A stretch of DNA of 39,007 bases from an uncultured Eubacteriales bacterium (GTDB lineage: Bacteria > Bacillota > Clostridia > Lachnospirales > Lachnospiraceae): NCBI GenBank assembly GCA_900314775.1, contig OMWM01000012.1:1-39007 (forward strand), read 5' to 3'. The notes beneath the pieces were generated by a model. That model was not told the DNA's origin and made no database searches. It worked only from the letters and a program-made list of their open reading frames with translations. The position numbers were made by a program, and so were the translations under genes. Below, piece by piece: positions 25,490 to 33,438 of the stretch. Numbering within the stretch: position 1 is the first letter of the stretch; each line of letters opens with the position of its first letter.

Positions 25490-27577
25490 TTAATTTTCAT
25501 AAGAAAGAATCAGCGCAATATTCGCCTTCTCGTATTCATTGAGAACGGACGGTGAAAAATCCTTAGGCAGCGTCGTGCCATGATACCAGGACTTGCTGCT
25601 GAAATAAGCATACAGTTCCTCGTTCTGGAAAATCCAGCCGTGCCGTGCGTAGATCTCGTTGCGGGCGATCATCAGCTGATACTTGCTCAGACCGCTGACA
25701 TCCGCATCGGTAAGATAGCGGGAATCGCTGTCCGGGAAAATATAATCAGACGAGTCTGTGTCCGCGGTTGCGTCTTCACTGCTGGCTGGCGCCTGCTGCG
25801 TCTGCTGCGAAGCCGGCAGATTCTGCTGCGCAATGATGGATTCCACGGCTGCGGATTCGGATTCCGCCTGCTGGCGCGCTGCTTCCGCGGCAGCTGCCTG
25901 CTGATCGCTGATGCCCTGAATAAAGCTCTGCCATGCTGTCAGCGTCTCCATCGCCGCACTGTACTGTCCGTCATCGATCTGCTGATCCGCCTGGGTGCTG
26001 TAATCCTGAATCTTCTGTCGGTCCTCGTCGCTCAGCTGCGAATCATCGTACTCGATCACGGAAATTTCGTTTTTCTTCGTCTCCAGTTCCGCCAGACTCG
26101 AGGATTTCAGGTTGGTGGAAAGCTGATCATACATATCTTTCAGATCCTGCAGCTGATCATAGTCGACATCATTCTGCGCCGATTCGATGGACGCTGTCAG
26201 CGCATCGCACTGATCTCTATACTCATCGGTGATGATAAAATTGCTGAAGGCATCTTTGACAGTGCCGGCAAACTCATCCAGGTCGTTTTTGCCCTGTATG
26301 ACGGTATCGTATTCCTTCTCCACGTCATCCCACTGGCCGTTGAGCTCGCGCATGGCGGAAACGTCGCCCTGACTGATGGCGTTATCGCACTGATCAAGGA
26401 AATCGGTGAAATACTGTTCGTGAATGCCGAGCGTAACGCCTTCGATCTTCTCCGATCGGAAGCTTTCTGTCTTGTCGCTGAAAGCGGCGGCCAGCTTTTT
26501 GTCGGATCCGATCCGGTAGGCCAGCAGCCCGATAACGGCCGCCACCGCAATCACAACCAGTGTAATGATGACTGGTTTTTTCGATTTCTTCTTTTTCTTC
26601 GCCGGTTCCGGCTTGTCGAGTGCAGACGGATCGCCGTCAAAGGTTTCCCCGAGCCAGTCGATCTCCTCCTGCTGTTCTCTGGTATGCTTGTCCGGCGTAC
26701 CTGTGCCGACAAGCACATGCGTCCTTTCGTCGACCGGCGCATTCCCACCGGACGCCTGCCGTTTCATGCGCTGCGCTGCTGTCTCCGGTGCTGCCTTTTC
26801 TTCCGGCACTGCCGCCGTCTTCGGTTCTGGTTTCGATGCCGCCTGCGCTGCCGCTGTCCTCTCCGGCTCCGGCTTCGGCGCGGTCTTCGCTTCCGGTGCC
26901 TTCTCCGGCTCCGGCTTTGGCGCGGCCTTCGCTTCCGGTGCCTTCACAGGCTCTGGCTCTGGCGCGGCCTTTGCTTCCGGTGCCTTCGCGGTCTTCGGCT
27001 CTGCTTCCGGCGCGGCCTTCGCTTCCGGGGCCTTCGCGGTTTTCGGCTCTGCTTCCGGCGCAGCCTTCGCTTCCGGTGCCTTCACAGGCTCCGGCTTCGG
27101 CTCTGCTTCCGGCGCGGCCTTCGCTTCCGGTGCCTTCACAGGCTCCGGCTTCGGCTCTGCTTCCGGCGCGGCCTTCGCTTCCGGTGCCTCCGCGGTCTTC
27201 GGCTCTGCTTCCGGCATAGCTTCAGATCCCGGCAGCTCCACGGTCTTCGGCTCCGCCTCCGGTGCTGCCTTCTCTTTTGCCGCCGGCTGCGGTATCTCGA
27301 CCTCGCTTGCGGAATCTTTCAGGTCGGCCGGCATCTTAGCCCGGGCATCCTGCCCGGCAAGGGCTTCTTCCTCCGCTCTCATCTTCTCTTCATATTTCTC
27401 AAAGTCAGAGGTTATGCCCTTCTCACGGCGTTCCTTCAGCTTTCTCGATCTCTGTTCACGATATGCCTTCTCTTCCGCCTCGATTTCGTCGATCTCACTC
27501 TGGTAATCAAAAAGTTCATCTTCTATTTTATCCAGTTCATCAGGATCAGTGTCATGAAATCTGTTATCATCTTTCAT
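25490..27577 (-). CDS. Repeat-rich membrane protein with C-terminal YARHG domain
   Basis: A 695-residue protein in clear sections. Residues 1-90 are highly charged and probably coiled-coil. About 100-270 is a low-complexity region of Ala-Pro-Glu-Lys repeats (units such as APEAKAAPEAEPKPEPVK). One membrane helix (PVIITLVVIAVAAVIGLLAY) is at about 334-353, preceded by a Lys-rich stop. The outer part (about 360-610) is helical and Gln/Asp-rich. The last 75 or so residues form a YARHG domain (RNEIYARHGWIFQNEELYAYF). With this layout the repeats are inside the cell and the YARHG domain outside. YARHG domains are extracellular in Firmicutes and of unknown function. The promoter is good and the gene stands alone with yigZ. 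Confidence 0.87.
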   Translation of the reverse strand: MKDDNRFHDTDPDELDKIEDELFDYQSEIDEIEAEEKAYREQRSRKLKERREKGITSDFEKYEEKMRAEEEALAGQDARAKMPADLKDSASEVEIPQPAAKEKAAPEAEPKTVELPGSEAMPEAEPKTAEAPEAKAAPEAEPKPEPVKAPEAKAAPEAEPKPEPVKAPEAKAAPEAEPKTAKAPEAKAAPEAEPKTAKAPEAKAAPEPEPVKAPEAKAAPKPEPEKAPEAKTAPKPEPERTAAAQAASKPEPKTAAVPEEKAAPETAAQRMKRQASGGNAPVDERTHVLVGTGTPDKHTREQQEEIDWLGETFDGDPSALDKPEPAKKKKKSKKPVIITLVVIAVAAVIGLLAYRIGSDKKLAAAFSDKTESFRSEKIEGVTLGIHEQYFTDFLDQCDNAISQGDVSAMRELNGQWDDVEKEYDTVIQGKNDLDEFAGTVKDAFSNFIITDEYRDQCDALTASIESAQNDVDYDQLQDLKDMYDQLSTNLKSSSLAELETKKNEISVIEYDDSQLSDEDRQKIQDYSTQADQQIDDGQYSAAMETLTAWQSFIQGISDQQAAAAEAARQQAESESAAVESIIAQQNLPASQQTQQAPASSEDATADTDSSDYIFPDSDSRYLTDADVSGLSKYQLMIARNEIYARHGWIFQNEELYAYFSSKSWYHGTTLPKDFSPSVLNEYEKANIALILSYEN
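26830..27270 (-). repeat. Imperfect tandem repeats coding for Ala-Pro-Glu-Lys units
   Basis: Units of about 42 to 54 bp built on a GCGGCCTTCGCTTCCGG core (plus-strand reading) recur about seven times. Two neighbouring units near 27060-27175 are almost identical, suggesting recent duplication. All keep the coding frame. Confidence 0.85.
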
Positions 27578-27618
27578 ACATACAACCCTCCCTCATGTAA
27601 AGGCATTTTCAATCATAA

Positions 27619-27647
27619 AATATATAATAAAACGGGCGCAAAGTCAA
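27619..27647 (-). promoter_or_regulatory. Promoter of the YARHG protein gene
   Basis: On the minus strand, TTGACT (27642-27647) and TATATT (27619-27624) are 17 bp apart, each a 5/6 match to consensus. The distance to the ATG is about 40 bp. Confidence 0.82.
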
Positions 27648-27678
27648 CGAAACCGCCGCAAACCGGCCTTTTCGGCGT

Positions 27679-27712
27679 AAAAAAGCCGGTATGCACTCTC
27701 ATGCACACCGGC
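27679..27712 (-). terminator. Terminator of rplJ-rplL
   Basis: An 11-bp stem with one mismatch (27685-27695 with 27702-27712) is followed on the minus strand by TTTTTT, 37 bp beyond the rplL stop. Confidence 0.9.
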
Positions 27713-27748
27713 CTTACCGCATTCTCAGTTATACGCTGATCGGCGAAA

Positions 27749-28126
27749 TTATTTAAGAGTAACCTTAGCGCCCTCAGCCTCGAGTTTAGCCTTGATATCC
27801 TCAGCCTCTTCCTTGCTTGCACCTTCCTTGATTACGTTCGGAGCAGCATCTACGGCAGCCTTAGCTTCCTTGAGGCCAAGTCCGGTAACTTCACGAACAA
27901 CCTTGATGACTTTGATCTTGTTAGGACCGAACTCTGTGAGCTCTACATCGAACTCAGTCTTCTCTTCCTCAGCCGGAGCAGCACCTGCTGCAGGACCAGC
28001 CATAACAACGCCTGCTGCTGCAGAAACACCAAACTCTTCCTCGCAGGCTTTTACAAGATCATTTAACTCGGTAACGGACAGTTCTTTAATAGCATCGATA
28101 AATTCTGCTGTTGTTAATTTTGCCAT
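27749..28126 (-). CDS. rplL: 50S ribosomal protein L7/L12
   Basis: The 125-residue stalk protein that recruits translation factors. The N-terminal dimer domain ([20 protein letters not shown]) is followed by an Ala/Gly/Pro hinge (about 45-60) and the factor-binding C-terminal domain with [15 protein letters not shown]. The ATG at 28126 has GGAGG upstream; the longer frame includes the ribosome site itself. It is co-transcribed with rplJ, 54 nt downstream of it. Confidence 0.98.
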   Translation of the reverse strand: MAKLTTAEFIDAIKELSVTELNDLVKACEEEFGVSAAAGVVMAGPAAGAAPAEEEKTEFDVELTEFGPNKIKVIKVVREVTGLGLKEAKAAVDAAPNVIKEGASKEEAEDIKAKLEAEGAKVTLK

Positions 28127-28180
28127 TGTAATTTCCTCCAATTAAAAAGTAAATACGGGAAACGTATCCCACAGAAACTG

Positions 28181-28708
28181 TTAGGCTTCCGGAGCTGCTT
28201 CCGGAGCTGCTGCTTCTTCGCCGCCATCCTGCTTCTCTGCAATCTGTTTGATGACACGTGCGAAGTTTGCAATCGGTGACTGGATGCTTCCGAGAAGTCT
28301 TCCGAGGAGTTCTTCTCTTGAAGGGATCTTCGCGATCTCGCCAATGCCGGCCTGATCGTAGAACTTGCCTTCTACAACGCCACCCTTGATCTCAAGCTTT
28401 TCGTTCTTCTTAGCAGCTTCGCATAAAACTCTGGCTGGTGCTGTCGCATCATCCTTGCTTACTGCTACGGCAGTCGGTCCATTCAGAAGGTCTGATACAG
28501 ACTCAAAAGGTGTATCCTTGATTGCACGCTTGATCAGCGTATTCTTGTAAACCTTGTAAGTCACACCAGCTTCACGCAGAGATTTACGAAGCTTTGTCTC
28601 GTCATCTACTGTGAGTCCCTGATAGTCAACCAGAACCATAGACTGGGCACCGTCAACAAGACCTGCGATCTCATCGACAACCGGCTGTTTAAGCTCGACT
28701 TTTGCCAT
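28181..28708 (-). CDS. rplJ: 50S ribosomal protein L10
   Basis: The 175-residue base of the L7/L12 stalk, which also represses its own operon. The ATG at 28708 has AAGGAGG upstream and gives the family N-terminus MAKVELKQPVVDEIAG. Conserved parts are VLVDYQGLTVDDETKLRKSL, VYKNTLIKRA and GPTAVAVSKDD. The Ala/Glu-rich end (EEAAAPEAAPEA) carries the L12-binding helix region. It is preceded by an L10 leader and its own promoter. Confidence 0.97.
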   Translation of the reverse strand: MAKVELKQPVVDEIAGLVDGAQSMVLVDYQGLTVDDETKLRKSLREAGVTYKVYKNTLIKRAIKDTPFESVSDLLNGPTAVAVSKDDATAPARVLCEAAKKNEKLEIKGGVVEGKFYDQAGIGEIAKIPSREELLGRLLGSIQSPIANFARVIKQIAEKQDGGEEAAAPEAAPEA

Positions 28709-28800
28709 ATCGGTGTACCTCCTTGTAAATTTGTGTATACCGCCACAGATGTGAAACTCCCACAAAAAGTTACACAGGTTTTTCAAAAGCAGAGTTTATG

Positions 28801-28834
28801 AAAAAAGTGCTTCCTCTGCATAAAGAGGAAGCAC
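28801..28834 (-). terminator. Attenuator of the L10 leader
   Basis: An 11-bp perfect stem (28807-28817 with 28824-28834) is followed by TTTTTT on the minus strand. It stands about 90 nt before the rplJ start, so it works as an attenuator rather than as an end-of-operon signal. Confidence 0.9.
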
Positions 28835-28926
28835 CTGAAAAATCATGCTCTACATGAAAAAGTATCTCCCTCGGCAGGCGTGTTACCCTTAAGCCTTACG
28901 GCACCTGCTGTCTTTGGCAGTCCGCT
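28801..28926 (-). promoter_or_regulatory. L10 (rplJ) autoregulatory leader
   Basis: On the minus strand from the promoter down, the text GACTGCCAAAGACAGCAGG, the CCGTAAGGCTTAAGGGTAAC stretch and GCCTGCCGAGG is the recognised L10-leader fold of Firmicutes, which binds the L10-(L12) complex. It ends in a strong intrinsic terminator (28801-28834). This and the ribosome site region fill the 268-bp gap between rplA and rplJ. Confidence 0.88.
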
Positions 28927-28930
28927 ATAG

Positions 28931-28959
28931 AATATAGCATAATATATTATTGCTGTCAA
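28931..28959 (-). promoter_or_regulatory. Promoter of rplJ-rplL
   Basis: On the minus strand, a perfect TTGACA (28954-28959) and TATATT (28931-28936) are 17 bp apart, within about 20 bp of the rplA stop. The rplJ-rplL pair therefore has its own transcription start. Confidence 0.9.
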
Positions 28960-28976
28960 TCACAAACCGTGTCAGA

Positions 28977-29669
28977 TCAACCGACTTTTGCCGGATTAAC
29001 CTTAACGCTCGGGCCCATTGTCGTAGTAAGTGTTACGCTCTTGAGATACTGGCCCTTAGCTGCAGCCGGTCTTGCCTTGATGATGGCAGCCATCAATGTC
29101 TGGAAGTTGTCCGCTAACTGCTGTTCTGTGAAAGAAGCCTTACCGATGGTTACATGGATGATGTTGGCCTTATCGAGTCTGTACTCAACCTTGCCGGCTT
29201 TCAGATCATTGACAGCCTTGGTTACATCCATGGTTACAGTACCGGCCTTCGGGTTCGGCATGAGACCCTTAGGTCCGAGGATACGGCCGAGACGTCCGAC
29301 AAAGCCCATCATATCCGGTGTAGCTACTACCTTATCGAAGTCAAGCCAGCCTTCCTTCTGGATCTTATCAACATATTCCTGACCGCCTGCGTATTCTGCG
29401 CCTGCTGCCTGTGCTTCGGCAATCTTATCGCCCTTGGCAAATACAAGGACTCTTACCTTCTTACCGGTTCCGTTCGGAAGTACAACGGCGCCGCGGACCT
29501 GCTGGTCTGCATGACGTCCATCAACACCGAGACGGATATGAGCCTCAACGGTCTCATCGAACTTGGCGCTGGCTGTCTTCTTGATAATTCCAACTGCTTC
29601 TTCTACATCATAAAGATTCGTACGGTCTACTAACTTGGCAGACTCAACGTATCTTTTGCCTCTTTTCAT
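28977..29669 (-). CDS. rplA: 50S ribosomal protein L1
   Basis: The 230-residue L1-stalk protein that binds 23S rRNA near the E site and also represses translation of its own mRNA. The ATG at 29669 has AGGAGG upstream and gives [15 protein letters not shown]. Conserved parts include [36 protein letters not shown] and [17 protein letters not shown]. It follows rplK with a 61-nt gap containing an L1-mimic. Confidence 0.98.
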   Translation of the reverse strand: MKRGKRYVESAKLVDRTNLYDVEEAVGIIKKTASAKFDETVEAHIRLGVDGRHADQQVRGAVVLPNGTGKKVRVLVFAKGDKIAEAQAAGAEYAGGQEYVDKIQKEGWLDFDKVVATPDMMGFVGRLGRILGPKGLMPNPKAGTVTMDVTKAVNDLKAGKVEYRLDKANIIHVTIGKASFTEQQLADNFQTLMAAIIKARPAAAKGQYLKSVTLTTTMGPSVKVNPAKVG

Positions 29670-29686
29670 GATTATAAATCCTCCTT

Positions 29687-29714
29687 GTGGTGATATCGGG
29701 AGCGACCCTCCCAC
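29687..29714 (-). promoter_or_regulatory. L1-binding-site mimic before rplA
   Basis: On the minus strand GTGGGAGGG ... TCCCGATATCACCAC folds with GTGG/CCAC and GGGA/TCCC stems around a small internal loop. This resembles the L1 site of 23S rRNA (GTGGGAGG ... ATACCAC). It ends a few bases before the rplA ribosome site. Confidence 0.65.
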
Positions 29715-29730
29715 TTGCTGTATGTTTCGT

Positions 29731-30156
29731 TTAATCCTCGACGGTAACGCCCATGCTCTTTGCTGTACCTTCGATCATGCGGGTAGCAGCTTCGATAGAT
29801 GCGGCGTTAAGATCAGGCATCTTCAGTTCTGCGATCTTCTGAAGTTCGCTTCTCTTGATCGTTGCAACCTTCTGCTTGTTCGGAACACCTGAGCCGGACT
29901 GGATGTTGCATGCCTTCTTGATCAGCATGGCAGCCGGCGGAGTCTTGGTGATGAAGCTGAAGCTTCTGTCACTGTATACGGTAATAACGACAGGAATGAT
30001 CATTCCAGCCTGTCCCGCGGTCTTGGCATTAAACTCTTTTGTGAACTGTACGATGTTAACACCGTGCTGGCCTAATGCCGGGCCAACCGGAGGAGCAGGT
30101 GTTGCCTTGCCTGCCGGAATCTGCAATTTAATATATCCTGTAACTTTCTTAGCCAT
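29731..30156 (-). CDS. rplK: 50S ribosomal protein L11
   Basis: The 141-residue GTPase-centre protein. The N-terminal [30 protein letters not shown] motif is complete over residues 3-32, and the C-terminal RNA-binding domain has [12 protein letters not shown] and [14 protein letters not shown] precedes the ATG. It lies 76 nt after nusG, with an L1-mimic in the gap. Confidence 0.98.
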   Translation of the reverse strand: MAKKVTGYIKLQIPAGKATPAPPVGPALGQHGVNIVQFTKEFNAKTAGQAGMIIPVVITVYSDRSFSFITKTPPAAMLIKKACNIQSGSGVPNKQKVATIKRSELQKIAELKMPDLNAASIEAATRMIEGTAKSMGVTVED

Positions 30157-30173
30157 TTCGGCACCTCCTAAAT

Positions 30174-30200
30174 GTGGTAATGTCGGGATTTCCCTCCCAC
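30174..30200 (-). promoter_or_regulatory. L1-binding-site mimic before rplK
   Basis: On the minus strand GTGGGAGGG ... TCCCGACATTACCAC shows the same two-stem fold as the site before rplA and the same match to the 23S L1 site. L1 bound here would block rplK and, by coupling, rplA. Confidence 0.72.
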
Positions 30201-30202
30201 GA

Positions 30203-30223
30203 TCTGCGGCGTCGCACCGCAGA
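30203..30223 (-). other. Hairpin between nusG and rplK
   Basis: A 7-bp perfect stem (30203-30209 with 30217-30223) lies just upstream of the L1-mimic. There is no T-tract. It may be part of the L1 leader fold. Confidence 0.4.
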
Positions 30224-30232
30224 CATCATCCG

Positions 30233-30796
30233 TCATACTTTTCGGACATCTGTAAAATCGACTTCGACTTCCTGCTCACGGCCGAACATATCAATACCGA
30301 CAGACAGGACACCCTTCTCGTTGTCCACAGATCTGACGACACCGTCGCGGCCTTCCCAGACACCGTTTGCTATGGTAACGGCATCGCCCGGCTCGACGTC
30401 GATTGTGAAAATCGTCTTCTGATTTCCTTCTTCCTTCGGGTTGCCGTCAGTATCAATACCGAACGGCGCCAGTTCATCTTCGCTGAGCGGCACCGGTTTG
30501 GATTCCGGTCCCACGAAGCCGGTCACACCTCTGGTATTTCTTACGACATACCAGGTCTCATCATTCATAACCATGTGAAGAATGACATAGCCCGGGAACA
30601 GCTTGCGCTGAATCGTTCTCTTGCGTCCGTTCTTCACTTCCTGCACCTCTTCGGTCGGCACCAGGACATCCTGGATCTGATCCTCCAGATGCAGATTCTG
30701 AATGGATTTTTCGATATTAATCTTAACCTTGTTCTCATAGCCTGAATAGGTATGCACTACATACCAGTACAGACCTTCCAGATATTCATTCGCCAT
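30233..30796 (-). CDS. nusG: Transcription termination/antitermination factor NusG
   Basis: A 187-residue RNA polymerase elongation factor. The NGN domain opens with WYVVHTYSGYENKVK and contains RKLFPGYVILHMVM and NTRGVTGFVG; the KOW domain has VEPGDAVTIANGVWEGRDGVV. A polar linker of about 25 residues (around 120-145) is slightly longer than in Bacillus. It follows secE by 20 nt. Confidence 0.97.
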   Translation of the reverse strand: MANEYLEGLYWYVVHTYSGYENKVKINIEKSIQNLHLEDQIQDVLVPTEEVQEVKNGRKRTIQRKLFPGYVILHMVMNDETWYVVRNTRGVTGFVGPESKPVPLSEDELAPFGIDTDGNPKEEGNQKTIFTIDVEPGDAVTIANGVWEGRDGVVRSVDNEKGVLSVGIDMFGREQEVEVDFTDVRKV

Positions 30797-30816
30797 TTCT
30801 CAGCCCTTCGGAATTG

Positions 30817-31023
30817 TCAGATGGATATGATCCTGTCCACTACTTCCAGCAGTCCGCTGTCCAGCAGTGCGATGATCAGTCCAAGTATGAGTGAAGTAAT
30901 CAATACTACGACAGTCTCCTTGGCTACCAGCTTCGGCTCAGGCCAAATGACCTTGTGAAACTGTACCTTGACAGCCTGCCACCAGTCTCTGACACTGGTT
31001 TTCTCCTGTGAATTGCTGCTCAT
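30817..31023 (-). CDS. secE: Protein translocase subunit SecE
   Basis: A 68-residue single-spanning component of the SecYEG channel. The amphipathic helix with the conserved VKVQFHKVIWPEPKLVAKET is followed by one membrane helix (about 38-60). This is the short Gram-positive form. It sits between rpmG and nusG. Confidence 0.95.
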   Translation of the reverse strand: MSSNSQEKTSVRDWWQAVKVQFHKVIWPEPKLVAKETVVVLITSLILGLIIALLDSGLLEVVDRIISI

Positions 31024-31034
31024 GCCAATTCACC

Positions 31035-31184
31035 TTACTTTGTCTCTTTGTGTAATGTGTGCTTCTTGCAGAACTTGCAATACTTCATAGTCTCCATTCT
31101 GTCAGGGTGCGTTTTCTTGTCCTTCGTAAGATTGTAATTACGATGTTTGCACTCTGTGCAGGCTAATGTGATCTTCGTGCGCAC
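31035..31184 (-). CDS. rpmG: 50S ribosomal protein L33
   Basis: A 49-residue zinc-ribbon form with two cysteine pairs, CTEC and CKFC, between [11 protein letters not shown] and HTLHKETK. The start is a GTG at 31184: the protein fits the family exactly from there, and GGAGG lies 8 nt upstream in GGAGGTGGAGGTT. The longer in-frame extension upstream would begin inside the leader hairpin. Confidence 0.93.
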   Translation of the reverse strand: MRTKITLACTECKHRNYNLTKDKKTHPDRMETMKYCKFCKKHTLHKETK

Positions 31185-31217
31185 AACCTCCACCTCCGTA
31201 TCTTTCAATATGAGTGT

Positions 31218-31274
31218 GCATCCTGCTCGCTGGACAGGATGCGGGGTTTTATTTTCAGGCACAAAAATAAAACC
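31218..31274 (-). promoter_or_regulatory. Two-hairpin leader of rpmG-secE-nusG
   Basis: An 11-bp AT-rich stem (31245-31255 with 31264-31274) is followed by an 8-bp GC-richer stem with a GCATCCTG arm (near 31218-31241). Neither has a T-tract on the minus strand. The two are adjacent in the 5' leader and may form alternative structures. Confidence 0.5.
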
Positions 31275-31297
31275 GCTTCCAATAACATAGCCTTAAA

Positions 31298-31326
31298 ATC
31301 ATATCATACTCCGTCTGCGCCGTCAA
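31298..31326 (-). promoter_or_regulatory. Promoter of rpmG-secE-nusG-rplK-rplA
   Basis: On the minus strand, TTGACG (31321-31326) and TATGAT (31298-31303) are 17 bp apart, each a 5/6 match. It lies 19 bp beyond the comF stop. Confidence 0.85.
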
Positions 31327-31344
31327 GAATTTTATTGAAGACGT

Positions 31345-32091
31345 CTACATGCCGCCGCCGATGCAGACCGTGGCAATAAACACATGCTCTGCGCCGCCCC
31401 GCTTCAGGGCAGCCGCGCAGACATCGGCCGTACTGCCGGTCGTATAAATATCGTCCACCAGAAGAATGGTCCGTATCCCCTTCATGGCGGCGGGATTCAC
31501 CGTCACGGCATGCTCCAGATTCCTTTTCCGTTCACGCGGTCCCAGCGTCTTCTGCGCCGCTGTTCGCCGGCGGCGTAAAAGGGCATCTTCAAGCACCGGC
31601 AGATGCAGATATTCCCCGATATACCGGGCGAGGAGCTGCGCCTGATTGAAGCCGCGCTCCCGCAGGCGCTCCGGACTCACCGGCACACCTGTCACCGCCT
31701 CCGCCTGCAATCCTCTCATCCAGGAGCCGAGGCGCCGTATCATCAGATCGGCAAAATACGCCGTGTATTCCTGCCGCTTTCCGTACTTGCAGGCGAAAAC
31801 GGCAGACGCCGCCGCATCATTATAACAGACGGCGCTGCGTCCGCTGTCAAATGCATGCTTCCTGCGGCTGCAGTCATAGCAGTACTCGTCCTGCGCTGAC
31901 TGCAGCGGCTTCCCGCACCGCCGGCAGTACGGCTCCGTGATCATCCGCAGCTTCTTCTCGCACTCCGGATGCACCAGCTGCCTCTCCTGCGCACTCATTA
32001 TAAATGGAAGTTTCTCCCCGCAGATCGGGCACACCGCCGGGAACAGCATGCCGGCCAGTATACGGCCGGTCTTCTCCAAAGTCAGGTTCAT
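31345..32091 (-). CDS. comF: ComF family phosphoribosyltransferase-like protein
   Basis: A 248-residue protein related to competence protein ComF/GntX. The N-terminal part has zinc-finger cysteine pairs CPIC, CRRC and CYDC (about residues 20-75). The C-terminal half is a type I phosphoribosyltransferase fold with the PRPP motif ILLVDDIYTTGSTA. ERLRERGFNQAQLLAR is the other family signature. The ATG at 32091 (MNLTLEKTGRI) has AAAGGA upstream; the frame extends further but without family similarity. No other competence genes are in the window, so a role in DNA uptake is only by family. Confidence 0.92.
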   Translation of the reverse strand: MNLTLEKTGRILAGMLFPAVCPICGEKLPFIMSAQERQLVHPECEKKLRMITEPYCRRCGKPLQSAQDEYCYDCSRRKHAFDSGRSAVCYNDAAASAVFACKYGKRQEYTAYFADLMIRRLGSWMRGLQAEAVTGVPVSPERLRERGFNQAQLLARYIGEYLHLPVLEDALLRRRRTAAQKTLGPRERKRNLEHAVTVNPAAMKGIRTILLVDDIYTTGSTADVCAAALKRGGAEHVFIATVCIGGGM

Positions 32092-32209
32092 GCCGCCATC
32101 CTTTCTTTTCCTGCTGTCTCTATTATGCCCGCCGCCGCCCCGGACGGCAATTGCAAAATATCGGCAAAATCCAATATCCGCCGACAGCATCATCTTTTCC
32201 CCGGTATCG

Positions 32210-32218
32210 TGTTATAAT
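32210..32218 (+). promoter_or_regulatory. Extended -10 promoter of the LDH2-family gene
   Basis: TGTTATAAT, a perfect extended -10 (TATAAT at 32213-32218), has no good -35, which is usual for this promoter type. Confidence 0.7.
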
Positions 32219-32245
32219 GTAAACAAGAAATAACGTAAAATATGA

Positions 32246-32264
32246 CAGACTCTGCAGGAGTCTG
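32246..32264 (+). promoter_or_regulatory. Inverted repeat in the LDH2-family gene leader
   Basis: CAGACTC and GAGTCTG (32246-32252 with 32258-32264) are perfect 7-bp arms around TGCAG, just downstream of the start site and before the AGGAGG ribosome site. An operator or leader hairpin is possible. Confidence 0.5.
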
Positions 32265-32282
32265 CGCAAGGAGGCAGATACT

Positions 32283-33398
32283 ATGAAAATCAATGAGACA
32301 CGGCCTTATGTTCCATGGGATCTGGTCGGCAGTTTTATGACCGATGCGTTTATCGCTGCCGGCGTTCCGGAAGAAGATGCGAAAATCTGTGCCGACGTGC
32401 TGATGGAAAGCGACCGCCGCGGCATCGAGAGCCACGGCTGCAACCGCTTCAAACCGATTTATATTGACCGGATCAATCAGGGGATTCTGAATCCGGTTAC
32501 GAAACTGGAGATCATCCGCGACACACCGACGACCGTCGTCGCCGATGCACACGACGGCATGGGCATGGTCGCTTCGCACAGGGTCATGGAGATGCTGATC
32601 GACAAGGCATCGAAATACGGCATGGCGATGGGTGCGATCAAAAACTCCAGTCATTACGGCATCGCCGGCTACTGGGCCATGATGGCTTCAAAGCGCGGCA
32701 TGCTCGGCATCACCGGCACCAACGCGCGGCCGTCGATCGCGCCGACCTTCGGCGTGGAAAACATGCTCGGCACCAACCCGCTGACCTTTGCTTTCCCGAC
32801 CGACGAGGAATTCCCGTTCGTACTTGACTGTGCCACCTCGATCACGCAGCGCGGCAAGATCGAATTTTTCGCGAAAAACGGTATGGATACGCCGGCCGGC
32901 ATGGTCATCGGCCGTGACGGCAAGGCGAAGACGGACAGCAAGCAGATTCTCACGGACCTGACATCCGGACAGGCGGCGCTGGCACCGCTCGGCGGCATCG
33001 GCGAAGAGCTGGCCGGCTACAAGGGCTACGGCTACGCGACCGTCGTCGAGATTCTCAGCGCGGCGCTGACCGGCAGCCTTTTCATGAAGGATCTTACCAA
33101 CAAGGATGAAAACGGCAATAAGCGGCCGTATCACCTCGGCCACTTCTTCATCGTCATCAATCCTGAATTTTTCATGGGCGAGGAGACATTCCGCAAGACG
33201 GCCGGCAGCATTCTCCGCCAGCTCAGGGCTTCCGAGAAGGCACCGGGCGAGGAGCGCATTTATACAGCCGGCGAGAAGGAATACCTCGTATGGCTCGACC
33301 GCAAGGACAAGGGCGTTCCGATGGGCAAGGCCGTGCAGGACGAATTCATCGCCGTCCGCGACATGTACGGGCTCGACTATCATTTTCCATTTGAATAA
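32283..33398 (+). CDS. LDH2/malate-lactate-ureidoglycolate dehydrogenase family oxidoreductase
   Basis: A 371-residue NAD(P)-dependent oxidoreductase of the LDH2/MDG2 family (relatives: YlbC/AllD ureidoglycolate, sulfolactate and L-malate dehydrogenases, YiaK). Diagnostic stretches are DRRGIESHGCNRF, NSSHYGIAGYWAMMA, GTNPLTFAFPT and GYKGYGYATVVEILS; the histidine of ESHG is the likely catalytic residue. AGGAGG precedes the ATG. The protein ends with an LDYHFPFE-like tail. The gene has its own promoter and terminator and runs opposite to all near neighbours. The substrate cannot be assigned. Confidence 0.92.
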   Translation: MKINETRPYVPWDLVGSFMTDAFIAAGVPEEDAKICADVLMESDRRGIESHGCNRFKPIYIDRINQGILNPVTKLEIIRDTPTTVVADAHDGMGMVASHRVMEMLIDKASKYGMAMGAIKNSSHYGIAGYWAMMASKRGMLGITGTNARPSIAPTFGVENMLGTNPLTFAFPTDEEFPFVLDCATSITQRGKIEFFAKNGMDTPAGMVIGRDGKAKTDSKQILTDLTSGQAALAPLGGIGEELAGYKGYGYATVVEILSAALTGSLFMKDLTNKDENGNKRPYHLGHFFIVINPEFFMGEETFRKTAGSILRQLRASEKAPGEERIYTAGEKEYLVWLDRKDKGVPMGKAVQDEFIAVRDMYGLDYHFPFE

Positions 33399-33403
33399 AA
33401 CCG

Positions 33404-33431
33404 AAGGCGCTGCCGGCAGGCAGCGCCTTTT
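33404..33431 (+). terminator. Terminator between the LDH2-family gene and recD2
   Basis: An 11-bp stem (33404-33414 with 33419-33429) is followed by TTTT (33428-33431). It lies between convergent genes and probably serves both, since recD2 ends at 33439. Confidence 0.88.
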
Positions 33432-33438
33432 CTATATA

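Noticed and set aside
26830-27270. Repeats as a CRISPR array
   Set aside because: The units are adjacent, in frame and coding, without unique spacers of constant length.
25580-27739. Long open frames antisense to the YARHG gene, including a Gly/Ala/Ser repeat frame at 26565-27506
   Set aside because: The repeats on the coding strand force repeats and absence of stops on the other strand. No ribosome site or promoter supports these frames.
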